A DNA stretch of 64,000 nt, taken from Pyrocephalus nanus. Lineage: Eukaryota > Chordata > Aves > Passeriformes > Tyrannidae. The stretch covers positions 3,226,001-3,290,000 of the forward strand of contig CM076264.1 of assembly GCA_038380795.1 (NCBI GenBank), in the 5' to 3' direction. This document shows positions 13,499 to 25,899 of this stretch, piece after piece. Position 1 is the first letter of the stretch, and every line of letters starts with the position of its first letter. The position numbers and the translations under genes were made by a program. The notes below the pieces were generated by a model that saw only the letters and a list, made by a program, of their open reading frames with translations, was not told the DNA's origin and did not search any database.

Positions 13499-13698
13499 TT
13501 AGCACATGGGATGAAGAGTAGTTCTGTGCCTATAAATAGCAACTGGATCATGATATATGTGGGTCTTGCATGAAACAAGACATTTGTAATTAACTGAAAC
13601 TGTCTCCATAAGCAAAGCAAACCCATCCACTCTTAGTCTTTTCCCTTGCATTCCAGCCCCTCCATTCAAACTCTGCCTCAATAAATGGCAAGACCAGC
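13499..13698 (-). CDS. Candidate terminal coding exon with stop, unrecognised protein
   Basis: The acceptor is strong (tattctatttattttacag-type pyrimidine tract before GCTGG). Entered in phase 1 it stays open for 65 codons and stops at TAA (13499-13501). Entry phase 1 is exactly what the exon at 20423-20510 supplies (AAA G|GC makes Gly). The frame contains SCHLLRQSLNGG, RLRVDGFALLMETVSVNYK and PVAIYRHRTTLHPMC at its end. An AATAAA follows at 13083. A competing reading uses a weak acceptor inside this exon and a good donor (GCCTCA|gtgagt) with a different 39-codon frame; the phases then do not fit the upstream exon, so I prefer the terminal-exon reading. Function unknown. Confidence 0.5.
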
Positions 13699-16600
13699 CT
13701 GTAAAATAAATAGAATTACTGGTGGGCCTTTTTTTTTCTCTAAAGTATATCTGCTGCCATCTGTTGACTTCTGAAGTACTCTTGAGTCTTAAATAAAATA
13801 CAATCAGATTATCAGATGTTATACATACAATTGAACCTCTCAACAGCACTTTTAGATATTGCCAATTAGACACTTGAAACTCAGCCATATGTTTCCATTT
13901 TGTAATAAAGAAAGACACAGAAAAGGCTGGAATCTGTGAACACTCACAGCTCCTCAGCATAGCGTGGTACAAAATAATCTGTGTAGCTGTTGAGGGAAAT
14001 ATTTGTAGTAAAATTGACCAGAAGAGACTAAGGCTGCAGAACAGCGTTCACAGGGAGATGTTTGATTTGGGGAAGAGCAGTGGGTTTTTCCTTCCCTATG
14101 TAAATATATAGGATTCATTGAAAAATTCAAATGAGAAAAAACTACTTTGTGAGAGTGTAGAATGCTCCAACCAAGCACCTCTATGGCTATTCTGCATAAA
14201 TTCTCTTGTTTATGCTGTGTGCAGAACTTACAATTTCTATGGCCTCCTTCCAGTTTTTTTCCCTCAGCACTGTGTTTAGAAATCCTTGAAGTCTTACTAA
14301 AGGGAAGGAGGCACTTTTCTCTCCATTTTTACAGCAGCATCCAAAAGTGGAAGTTATTGGCACGTATATAGACTTTTTGAGATGTCCTGTGTTGCAATTA
14401 ATTTGAAATTAGTTAATAAAATGTAGTTTGTTCTAAAATGTCCCCTCTACATCTGCAACACAGTCCTGGCATGCTGTGCAGTACCTATGGGCCTTCAGCT
14501 ATATTTTGTATTATTTTTTCACAAGCTGCCTTATACTCATGTCTGCTAAACTTCATCCAACAAACAATGATGCTTTTTCTGTACTCTTGTAAGAGGAAAC
14601 ATATGCCTTAGTATGATGAAATTCTGCACTCTTCGTGCATCTTTCCTGTCTGAAATGTGCATTTTTGACAGATTCTTCTATTCTGAGCATCTTCAGGAGA
14701 ATATTTTGATCCTTACTGCTGATAGAGGGACTGAAACACCCCTGTAGCAGGGGCAAGTGCTCCCCAGTTATTGGCAATGTGCACAACTATTTCCAGTGCT
14801 AAAAGAAAAAAGCCACTCCCTGCAGCTTTAGAGCTCTGTTCACATGGCAGACCGTATATTTTCCAGGTGCCAGCCTGATCAGTATGGGTTTATTTTGATC
14901 CAACGTATATTTGTTGTCATGTTTTATGGAGAAGTAAAACAGCGCATTTAAAGCAAATGCACATTTGTTTCTCTGTCAGTGGCTTTGGCTTAGATTAACC
15001 CAGGCTTGTTACAAGGCTCCCAAATGTCAGCTGTAGTCTGAGTGCAGAACATCTCCTGGGAAGCGATGCCTGCTTCCCCCAGAGGAGCTGATCCTACTTT
15101 CTGCCAGGAAGTGACAGCTGGGAACCTTCTCCCAGAGGCTCTGCAGATCCCCCACCAGCACACTGAATTTGCAATCACTGCTTTGGTTTGCATCTTTGCC
15201 CCAAAAAGGGACTGCAGGCCTTGTCTGGGATATTCTGATCAATTTTCCCTTCTACCAGTGTTGATTTTCAAATGTTTTCTCTTTCGAGATCCCTGTCTGT
15301 ATTTTCTTTATCCACTAGCTGTAGGGTAGAAACTGGGGACCTGCTAGTAAATGCTATCTATAAAAATTGAACTAATTAAGTTTTAGACATAATCCCCCTA
15401 TTATTATAAGACAGTTCAGTGAGATATAAGATAATGGAGTAATAAACCCCTGGAAATTGAACTTTAGCAAGGAAATACCAACTGAGCTTGGAATGCAGTG
15501 TTGGGATCTGAATGATGTAATAAATGTTTAATCAGTTACTACTGACAAATTTTAAGCATCAAAAAATTCACCTAAATTCTGATGCAGGCATTTCTTATTT
15601 TTCATCTTTTTTTTTCCCCCTTGATGGCTGCCAGTTTGTTTTCATAAAGAAATAACTTTTATAAGAAAGCATTTGGTGATACAGATGTGTAGCCATGCTG
15701 TTTCAGATAATTACCATATGAAATAAAAAGAAACTTAGAGCTAGAGTATGGGGTTTTTTTCTGTCTAGATTTCACTTGTAGTGCTCATGTGTAAGGCAGA
15801 AATAACATGTTTCTGCTTAAGTTTTCCAATCAAATTATATACTTTACCTCAAAGTGTTTGTAAATATATAAATAATAGGTGATCCAGACCTAGAGTATGT
15901 ATGGGTTTGAGTTCTCTAAGATTTCCATTGTTAATACTGCAGCTTACTAACCTCAGTGTGTGCTTATATATACACTTATTTGTGTCTTTAGATACACCTT
16001 TTGTGAGGTTTAGGGAGCTTTAAAAAGCAAGTTCCTTTATGCCTTATGGGTTTTGGTGCAGTGAGCAGTATTGATCTTTCCTTGTGACCCTTCAGTAACT
16101 AACATTATCCATAATAGGTTACTTTCTCTAACTAAATAAGATTTAACACACAAGATCAAATTAAATCAGCCTGACTGCAGGCAGAAATAAAGACATACAG
16201 GGAGAAATAAGAGGGAAAAAACTTTGATTTCTGCAGGATGTTGGCAGGTTGCTAAAGGCCAATTCTCTGACTCTACTGCATCTGCCCCACAATGTCTCAC
16301 CTAAATCTGCCATGTTCAAGAGAAATTGTTTTAACATTAAAAAAAACCCACTTCCCTAATTTCAAACAGACTCCCTCAGCTGGTGTGAGTGGCATCAAGA
16401 CTTTTCCAAGCTTCGAAAAGGAAGCCAGCAAGCCTGACACCCTCATTGATATGTATCAATGTGCATTTGCCTGACACCATAATTAGTAAGCCATCAAGTA
16501 TAATATGCAATAATTTAATTAGTATTCACAGGGGTAAATATGTGTTGGGAAGAGTTCTTAAAATAGTTTATGGCAAGAGAAATTGTGTTTCACAAACCTT

Positions 16601-19600
16601 TCAGGGCTGTTTCAGGCAGCTGCCAAGCTGATGCCTGTTGACACAGCCTGCTTTGGGTAACCAGGAAACGTTTGGACAAAATTCCTTGCCAAATTGCCAT
16701 GGAGGATTGAGACAGCCAAGGAATAAGAGCTCCTTGTGGAGAAGAGTAAGTGCTTTGGCTTGTCAGGGAAGGCACTGACGTGTCACAATTTTCCTGAGAA
16801 GCCTCACCGGGGATTCCCATCCACACACACTCCTGTGGGCTGGGAGCTCCAGGAAGGCTCAGGCCTGGACCTGTCCCCTCCAGAGATGGTTTTCCATCTG
16901 CTTTCCCAATTCTGCACTATTTCAAAGATCCTCACAGAGAAACAAAGGAGATGGTTTATGAAAATGGTAAGAAACACAATGCACAGGCATTGTGCACCTG
17001 TTAAATACATGCTCTTTCTCCCTGTCCATAACATTCATCACCCATACAATATTTAGCCATAATTAACACACTAATTTGAGCGTTTTTTTCTTATGGTGGG
17101 AATAATAATTGCTACTATTTATGGCTTCTGGTTGTTTTTTGAAAAAGGAACAACTGTATTTGTGGATAATCAGGAGTCCACAAATCACTTCATCAAAAGT
17201 CTTTGCTTTGGGAAGATATTTGTGGGGTTTGCTCATATTCAGGGCAAGCAATTTAACTAAGGAGGGAGTTCTTCTACTGCTGGATCAAGGTAATCTGGTT
17301 TTTTTTTAATAAATGTTTAGAAAAAGTGAACTGTAAAGCATATGAAAAGAACATAATACAACTAGCAGAATCCTCAAATATTTTTCTTTCTCACACATGA
17401 TCCAGGAACATTTTAATTGCTGTGTGTCTGCTATTTTTGTTGCAGTCCAGAAAGGGCAAAACGGTGTCCTACTGAAAGAGTTTACCAAAGGGGCTGTGGT
17501 GGTTTGCACCATTTAGCACAGAGGTGCTCAGCAGAGTACACAGGGCTAAAAGGTATTTTAAACAGAGCTAGAACAAGGGCTGAATAAATTGCATGGATCT
17601 CATATTCTACAACTTTGAAATACATTTGCTTTATTTATGTACAGCTCCTTCCTTGGCCTATTGGTCAAAGCCACCTCACCTGAATCCTGCCTGGAACACA
17701 GCGCTGATGAATAGAGCATTGATGAGGAACTGCAGGGAAAGGGTAGAAATTATGCTGTAACCACAAATTAGTGTGCAGTGAATGGGAGCTGCAATGAGAG
17801 TCTGAATGGAGGGACTATTAATCCCCCACATAAGACTTTATTATAATAGTATATAATCTGCACACAGATACAAGCAGTAAAGGGGTGAAAATATAGCTAC
17901 TCTAGGAGTAGTTCACTGGTGTACCAGTGTGGTGGTCCATGCAGAAGACATGAAATCTTTATTATTTCATTGTTTTTAGGAAGCACTGGATTGGTGCTGT
18001 GTTTGATTGCTCCAGTGCAGATTCAAAACAATCCTCATTCACAAGAGCAAATAGCGGTGTCACAAGTGCCCTACACGTGGGAAGATCATTCTGGTTAGCC
18101 CTTTGCTTTTAGTTCTGAGGAATCTCTGAAGAAACAGAGCTTTTTGTTGTTTTTCCAGCTCTCAGGTTCTCGTAGCTCTGAGTGAAGTAGTTCAGCAATA
18201 TTCCCCAATTACTGATGTGTGTGCACACACAGTGTTAGCCCTGCTTTGTTAGGAGCACTTGGGTACTTTTACTACCCTTGAACAACATGCAGTACATTCA
18301 GCATCAATTTTATTCCCCTTTTAATTTAGAAAGGAAAACTTATGTTCCCGAAGGTATGCCTCACTTTCCATATGAAGTATTGTATTTCAGTGATTTATTG
18401 AGATATTAACATGGAAATGGTGATGTTAAACAATACTTGGAATAGCTCTAAACGTGTAGTGGGAATCATGATTTCATAAGAAGAAACTTAGTTATGTAGG
18501 TAACATTATTGTCTAATTTCCCAGAGGATTTCTACATCAGGCAAGATTTTATTATATTCTAAAACAAAGTTGCTTGCACTCACTTTAAATATAAAGCACT
18601 GCTGAATACAACAATATCATAAGGCTGCTCCCAGTACAAGCAAAGACATCTGTTAATGGTACCATGAATCGTTATGAACTGTGGTACTCAAATGGCTTTG
18701 CCAGCAAAACATTGCCTCCTAATTTATTTTTATAGCAAATGGATGCCTCATTTTTCATGGTTTGGTAGTTTGCATTCAAATGTACCGATAACTTCCAAGG
18801 CAATCACTTCTACACAGCAGGTTTTATTTGAAAACACAAGATGCAAGAGCTAATGGGGTGTTGGTGGGTAGTCTTCTCCATCAGCAGTTTTGTATGAATC
18901 CTTATGTTATTTTTTATTACTTCATGAAAAGGAATGTGCTACATAAGTGTATGCTTATGGTATGTAAGGTTTAATTTAATTTCTTATCACACAAATTAGT
19001 AGGGACAAAGGCTTGTAATTGCAGTGAGTTTGCTATCCAGTGTGCTACAGCTCAGCTGGGCATTTTATATTTTCACTAATTCCTGGAGGCATCACCAAAA
19101 CTAGAAGGGAACATAAATGAATTCAGCTGTCACAGAGCAGAGTTCCAAAGCCTGTAAAGGCTCCTCAGTTGAGGACAGGATATAGGCAGCAAAAATCCAG
19201 CTCTGCCTTTTTTTTTTTTTTTTTCCCAAATTTTTGGTAATGGAACTGATTCTAGGAGAAGTTTGTAATGATGGCACTGCTGTGTGGCTGGTAGATGGGG
19301 ATGCTGTGGGAGCTGCCTGGCTGGGCTGCTGGCACACTCAGATTTGGCTCTCAGTCAGTTCACTGACTCCAGTGCTGTGGATCTTCTGTGTGTGCCTGGC
19401 ACTGCTGGCTCTTCTAAATCTAGTTTCCTCTGGTATTATCCACTAACTACTGTGGTGTGTATGGCTCCATAATGTTACATCTCACTTCTGAGGGCAGATG
19501 AAATCTGCTAAGTGACCAGAAAAAACAAAATCCACCTCATTTATTGTAGTAGGGTGATATGAGGTCTGTGGTGAATTGGTTTTGGAAAAAAAAAAAAAAA

Positions 19601-20422
19601 AACAAAAAGGAAAAAACAATCAGGGAATTCATGACAGTGTTGATCAAAATTAAATTCACCTTTCAAACCCAAGAATACTAGTGTGATTTTTAGAAGAGCT
19701 CATTTAAGTCTTTTACAGGTGTTTTGGTTGGTTTGGAGATTTATTTTTTTTAAATTGAGGTTTCTCAAAGTCTTTTCCAAGCACAGGTTCCGATTTCCTC
19801 GTCTCATCACTCACAAAGCAGTCTCCTGAGATTCAGGGCCTGAACTGCACATGCACCCGAGTAGCTCTGGGGCTGAGCACAGAATGGGATCATGCTGAGC
19901 TAAGCTGCTGCTGTCCCAGAGGGACTCAGCTCTCCAGAGGGAGCTCTTAGGCACAGCAGTTTCATCAACCAGCCAAGAGCCATTTCTCTGGTGGGTAATG
20001 CTCACCAGTAACCTCTGAACCTGGCAGGTGCTGTGTGTCCCACTGGTGGCCCTTGCACAGGCACTGCTTGAAAATTGCTTTTAGTATTGCAATTTCATAG
20101 TAATATTTGTTGTAAGTAAGCTATAGATTTACCTTGGATGGGTAAAAGCTTTTAGTTTTTCCCCATCTCTTTTTCCCCTCTTACAACTTCACTATTCTTT
20201 GAGTGGTCACTTCCCCAGGAGCCCTGTGAGACCCTCCCAGAGCACTGGAGCCTTAGTGATTGGAAAGAATCAGTTGATCCCATTCTTGGGGGGGGGAGGG
20301 AAAAGAGTATTCCTGCCAAAATCTTTCTCAATCCAGATATGACACCGTGAAACACTCAGCTCTGGGATTTCAATTAATTGAAGATGTTTCAATTAGGTCA
20401 TCAAAGCCCTTTATCATCAAAC
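13699..20422 (-). other. Intron-like non-coding stretch
   Basis: This would be the last intron of the second exon chain, about 6.7 kb. Poly(T) at 19208-19224 and poly(A) at 19586-19602 are present. A GC-richer patch at about 19250-19430 has short plus-strand open frames without splice support. I see no recognisable element or exon otherwise. Confidence 0.5.
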
Positions 20423-20510
20423 CTTTATCAAACTGCTTCAGCTGCTGCAGTAGCTCCATTGTGATTCCAAGTAGCTCGTGGAAAGCTGCTGTCTTGCCTG
20501 CCCTCATATC
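20423..20510 (-). CDS. Candidate coding exon, 29 codons
   Basis: Acceptor ttttgatttacag before GATATG, entry phase 0, donor GATAAAG|gtttga, exit phase 1. The product begins DMRAGKTAAFHELLG and ends LLQQLKQFDK: an amphipathic, helix-like segment. Entry phase fits the phase 0 exit of 25786-25899 and exit phase fits 13499-13698. The donor is only fair; without it the frame runs on to a TGA at 20370-20372, which would make this a terminal exon, but I find no AATAAA within about 350 bases, so splicing seems more likely. Not a family I recognise. Confidence 0.55.
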
Positions 20511-23500
20511 CTGTAAATCAAAATAACAATCAGTGCAAGCCTTGACTACCAAAGCAAAGCCTGTGTCAAGACACTGTCGTTGTTTAAGAGTCCAGTTCTT
20601 GCAGCAGATTGAGTTTGGGATGCCTTGGAAGAATGCCAAGGGGAAGCTTGGCAGCTAAATAACTTTACTGTCTCCCTGTGGTTTTGCTCCTCCTCTCCCT
20701 TTTCAGTGTCATCACATCTTCATGCCTGTTGACTACCATTTAGATCTTTTCTGAAATATATGATGGTGGTATATTCTAGTAATAAGGCATTTTTCTTATG
20801 TGGTTCTGTCTGTAAGTTTCTGATGTACTATAATTAGCAGAGCTTAAAATAATAAATATTTTTAGGCCAGTAGTAGTAACAAAAAGCTGGTCCTGCGAAA
20901 CTTGAGTGTCCAAATAACCCCTTCCTTGCTCTCAGCTGATGGAGGCCTTTCCCTTGTGCTGGAGCAAAGCTGACAGGGAAGCTCTCAAGTATCCTGTTAT
21001 GAAGGTGTGCCACTGGAACCACTCCTGCTAGAGCAGCTTTGCATGGTGCTCCACTCGGGCCATCGCTGCTAAACGGTGTTGACACCGACCTGTCAATTCT
21101 GGAGTCCAGAGCAGCCCGACCACAGGAGCTGTTGCACTGTAGGGGATAGGGATCAGATCTAGTTAGTGTTGGCTGACTGGATGCCACTGAAACCAATCGG
21201 GCACATTACTTCGTGCTCCCTGGCAAGTAAAGCTCAGCTCAAGATGTGATCAATCCACCAATCTATAGTGACAGAATAATACATTAGGAGAGATTGATCC
21301 TCCAGCTACACTAAATCAGGTTAAATCCTTGTCCTTGGGTGAGTTTGTGTTACAGAAATACAATTTACGTGTGATTTCTTTAGTTTCTGTTAAAATCCTT
21401 TAAACACTGTATTTTGCTTTAACATCTTCCTTGCCAGAACTGCTTTCTATTTCTCATCCCGTGCTATGCTGGATGTTTCCCACAGAAATGCATACAAGAG
21501 TTATTTAATGAGCAGTGAGTTAATTGGAACTATTTATGAAATTCTCCTTGAATTTCAGTCTGTGAGCTAGATGTGAAGTGATGTTTGCTCTCTGGTGATG
21601 CCAGAGGCTGAAGGGTTGTGTCACTTCAAAAGAAATTAGTTTATCTACATGTCTACCACAGATCTGTTGTCTGTTAGAATATGCATTTTGAGGGTGCTAT
21701 GCTTCATCTTCTTCCACTTGCATTGGGGAAATGAAACCCTCTCTAAAAAAGATGATAAAAATGTGGATTCCAGGTTCAGTGAGTAAAGACTAACCTTTTG
21801 AAAGGCAAAAGTACGGTGGTCTCCTGTATACAGTTGGATGGTAATTGTTCATGAGACAAGTCTTGGTGATTTCATGACTTTCTAGAACTACTGTGAGTAA
21901 TCTGCTGCCGCCATTACCTGTTTTACTTCAGAATAGGCTTAAAAAATATGTCAATCTGTTTTCTTATTGGAATAACAGTAAAGGTAATGGCATGTGTAGC
22001 ATGCTGCAAACTTGTCATCCTGCTGGGATGTGGAGTCTACTGCTGGTGAGTTGCCTGTAAAGAGACAACAATAAGTTTAAGACAACAAGTCTCCAAGAAA
22101 ATTAATTACACTCTTTGGCATATATGAAATCTAATAAGACTATTTTATTACTCTGATGTGCTTGGAAATCACATTCCTCTTCTCACCTCCTGCAGGAAAG
22201 CAAATTGTTCCTGTTGCTAAGTATTCAGTTGATTGACCACAGCATTTGTCTGTCAGGAGCACTGTGAATCCCCAGTGCAATATTCCCGGTGGGGGAAGGA
22301 GTGAAGGAAAAATAAATACACATAAATAATAAAAAAATGCATGCTCTGCTACTGCTCCACTCCACCCTACCATGAAAACTTGAATTTAGGCTGTAAGAGA
22401 CTTCTGATCTGAAGCTTAGTTTGCTGGAAAAGTTGGTTTTTGTTGGTTTTTTTTAAGACAACGGAAAAAGAGAATTAATCCTTGCAAAGCAGAACTGAAT
22501 TTCCCTGTCATTCTCTGACTATATAATATATCTACTTAACAACAAATGCACATAATGCTTTGGATTATGGTCTATTTGGTTGTAGAACTGCCTATAGAAT
22601 GCTTTTCCATGAGTGATAGGAAAATTCTAAGTATCCAGCTACAATGGCTTTGTATCCAGAGCTTTCAGAACTTTATTTGAAGCGGTTTTCAATGTGACTG
22701 ACATTTGTCACAGTCTTTTTCTCTTGCAAAATACATCATTTACCCTGCTGAGTTATTTGAGAAGTCTGTAATGTATTTCTCTGTACATGAGCAGATAAAA
22801 TCTACAAGAGTAATTAGCTAGATTGAAAAGAAAAAGACAAAAGGTAATTTATGTGCTGTTACATGAACTGTCACAAAGGTATTTAATGGAAAGCTACTTT
22901 CACTTCTCCTCCCTAGCTAAGACTGAAGTGAGCTCATGGAAAAGGGACACTTTTCAATCACACTGTTAAGTGTTGTTAATCTGAAAGGCAATTCTTGAGA
23001 GCACTCAGGCAGGGAGGGAGCAGCACTGGGCATTGGGCATTTCCAGAGGGACAAGCTGGGGCCCGGCCTGGGCTGTGGGGCCCGGTCCAGGCTTTTTTAT
23101 TGTAATGAGCAATCCTTTGGCCTTCAGTCACAACTAAATGTGTAAAAGTAAGAACTACATTAAGTAATAAAGTAACACACCTAAGTAGAGTTGTCTCTTT
23201 GGGCAAAAAAGGTACCTTTTCAGTGTTTGTATTTTCTTGTTCTCCTCCTCTGGTTTTATCCCTTCTGTCCATTTCTGGACCTGTGCTTTAGTATAGCCCT
23301 GAAATTCTCAGCATTGCTGGAAATTCATGTAAATAACTCTTACGTGACCCATAACTTCAATGTCAATCATTAGTCTATCCCATGTTTGGCATTTTATAGA
23401 GAAGTACTTCATTTTCAGTGTTTTATTGTGCCATGGAAAAGCAATAGCTTAGTCCTAATCAACATCTGCAATCATTTTGCACGCCCGAGGAAGACTGAGC

Positions 23501-25785
23501 CAATTAAAAATGCATATATTGAAATGAATGTGTACACACATCTCGGGCTACTTGGAAATGTGGCTCTTGCAAATTTAAGCATGTAAAAATTCACTGAGGT
23601 TCTGAAATGCAAGTGATCCAGTTCTCCAGTGGTGGGTAGTGCCTGTAATCACAACAGTCACTCACAGCTTTGAAAGTAAGGCTGATTCTTATGAGAAGTG
23701 ATGGGTAATTCTCTTCTGACCAAATGCCGTGCATTTTAAAAGCATCAGCTTCCATGTACAGATGCATTCCATGCCTTCAGTGGGTCAATACTGGATTCCT
23801 ACAAGCCTTTCCTGCAAGCTAAAGGGTTTTCATGATTGTTCCAGCTACTCAGTGAGTCAGGAGTTCAGCATAAATCCAACCACCTCACATGAGTCAAGCA
23901 GTATATACCCTGACATGCTTGGAAATTTTAATTCCTGAAGATGGGCCAGCTTAGTTTAATTATACATAACAGAGAGAGTTCAGCAAGTGTGTTTAATGAT
24001 CTCCAAGTTAGAGAGCACTCGATACAAATTGTTTTGGAAGGGCAGGATGGATCTCTGAGCCATCAAATTGGGAGGCAGGGGGGGAACAGATGGGAAAACC
24101 ATAATGCATTAGGAGACTTAAATATACATTCTTTAAAATGCTGGCTTACCAGTTCAGAGTGCTGAGATTCCAGAGAGGTAAAACAAAGGCTGTTTATATC
24201 CTCTGTGACCCACAGAGTTACATAAAATCAACCCACTCTTTCCCCTTCATGCAGAGATGTTTGATGGCTCTGGAGATCATCAGCCTCATTCTTTGCTACT
24301 ACTAGAGAGGACTTATACATGTCTTTGTGGAAGGAAAGAAAGAAAAATACCCATGGAAAAAGAATTTGTGATGTTTTTTATCCTAAATAATAATTTATGT
24401 ATGTAGGAATTAAAAAAGTGTTTTGTCTACTCTGTTCCTTATGTTGACATTTATCCGTAAACATTATGCAAGAAGCAGAAAGAATCAGCATTTGAAAAAT
24501 CACTATCCTGTTTCTTCCAACTGTCAAGAACTGGGAGGCAATTTTCTTTTTTTAAAAAAGAGATTCAGGAAATAACAGTCGTGAATGGTTATAGATAAAC
24601 ACAGGTGAGAAAAGGTGAAGCTTAAATAAAATACCTCCTTTTCCCTCTCCTTGCTTTGTTAATGTTTTCTGTGCCACCTATGGAGTAACATCTCCAGTCT
24701 GGGGGCTTTTTATCATCCCAGAAAAGTATTCAAAGGATGGACTCTGTCTCATTTTCTTCCATTTGTTTTGTCAGTAAAATTGATATGATACTTTCAGAGT
24801 ATATTGTTTTTTAATTGATTGAGAAAATATCTAAATGTTTGTGTACTCTTGGTGCTTTGGGGTTGTTTGTGAAGTCTGTGTGAACATTTTCCTTGTCAGA
24901 ATTCACCAGAGAATTTGTTTCCCATCTACAAAGTGTTTGATGCACTATTTGCCTGTCCCCAGTTTCTCACAGTCCACAGCCAAATGGAAATCAGCAGGGA
25001 AATGAAATGTTTCTTTTACTAAATATGGGTTAATTCAGGGTGGAAGGAATCTTGAGAGATCTTTAGCTTGGTCTCCTGTTCACAGCAGGGGCAGCTCTGA
25101 GATCAGACCTGGATGCTCTGGGCTTTTCCCAGTCAGGTGACTTGGATAACCTCTCTGGGCTGTAGCTTTCCAAGACGCAAAAGACCTCTAGGCTGCAGGA
25201 AATATATTGTTCCTATAGAGTATTTAAAATGAGGGATTTAATGCTGCAGTAGTGATTGGAAGAGCTGACTTTGCATTAGGTGTAATAAAGGAAATAAGTT
25301 CAATTTAAAAAAAAAAACCCTAAGCCAGAAATAGACAGTACTGTTTTAAACCAGAAAAAAAAAAATAGCAGAACATCTGGACTTTTTGTGCTCGAACTTA
25401 TACTCAGCACTAGAAACGTTGTCTTTTTGTAGAGTAATTATTTTTTGTTATCAACATCTGTACGTTAATGAAACAAGCCATTAATTACATTCCATATATT
25501 CTGGTTTAGTGTTCTCAGCAAGATAATTTCAAAATGCAATTGCAAATGATTTACAGAATTTGCTACCCTTAAATCAGAGTTAAGCTCCAAAAAGTAGCTT
25601 TGTGGAAAACCTTGGGATGAGGTGGAAGTGTTTTGTTTCCCAAGTCTTTGAGCTGTTTTAACAGCCCAAGCTTTGATGAGTACTGTACAAGTGTAGTGAA
25701 AGCCTTTTTGTTTACCTCTCTTTGGTAAATAATTAATTGGTAGCTCTCTTAATGTGGTTCTGAGGGCTGCAAGTGCCTTCCTTAC
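20511..25785 (-). other. Intron-like stretch with a CR1 fragment
   Basis: About 5.3 kb between two phase-matched candidate exons. It contains the CR1 fragment at 25036-25175. A further exon-like island at about 22187-22257 (minus, donor CAGGAG|gtgaga) has phases that do not fit its neighbours and is not called. A 120-codon minus frame at 20834-21196 lacks a donor. Confidence 0.5.
25036..25175 (-). mobile_element. CR1 LINE 3' fragment, antisense
   Basis: The plus strand carries, in order, 'ggaaggaatcttgagagatc', 'cagcaggggcagctctgaga' and 'aacctctctgggctgtagc'. These match the antisense avian CR1 3' region (ctggaagggacctctggagatcatc ... caggg ... ccacaacctctctgggcagcctgttcc). About 140 bases survive with many substitutions, so it is an old 5'-truncated copy inside the intron. 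Confidence 0.7.
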
Positions 25786-25899
25786 CACTGCTGTGTCACT
25801 GGGAATGGAGCTGAAGCAGGACATGGGTGGAACAGGCTGTGCTGGAATTTCCTGCTGTGCCAAGAGCATCTCAATGAGTCCCATCAGCTGCCCATTCCA
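25786..25899 (-). CDS. Candidate coding exon, 38 codons
   Basis: The donor is excellent (GCAGTG|gtaagg) and the acceptor moderate (actgtcagcaag before TGGAAT). Phase 0 at both ends. The product starts WNGQLMGLIEMLLAQQ, then a proline-rich part (IPAQPVPPMS) and ends SSIPSDTAV. It joins in phase upstream to 30268-30396 and downstream to 20423-20510. An alternative acceptor three or four bases upstream would break the phase. The base composition is clearly richer in G+C than the surrounding intron, as expected for an exon. Confidence 0.6.

Noticed and set aside
22187..22257. Minus-strand island with donor CAGGAG|gtgaga
   Set aside because: Needs phase 1 on both sides, while its neighbours 25786-25899 and 20423-20510 meet each other in phase 0.
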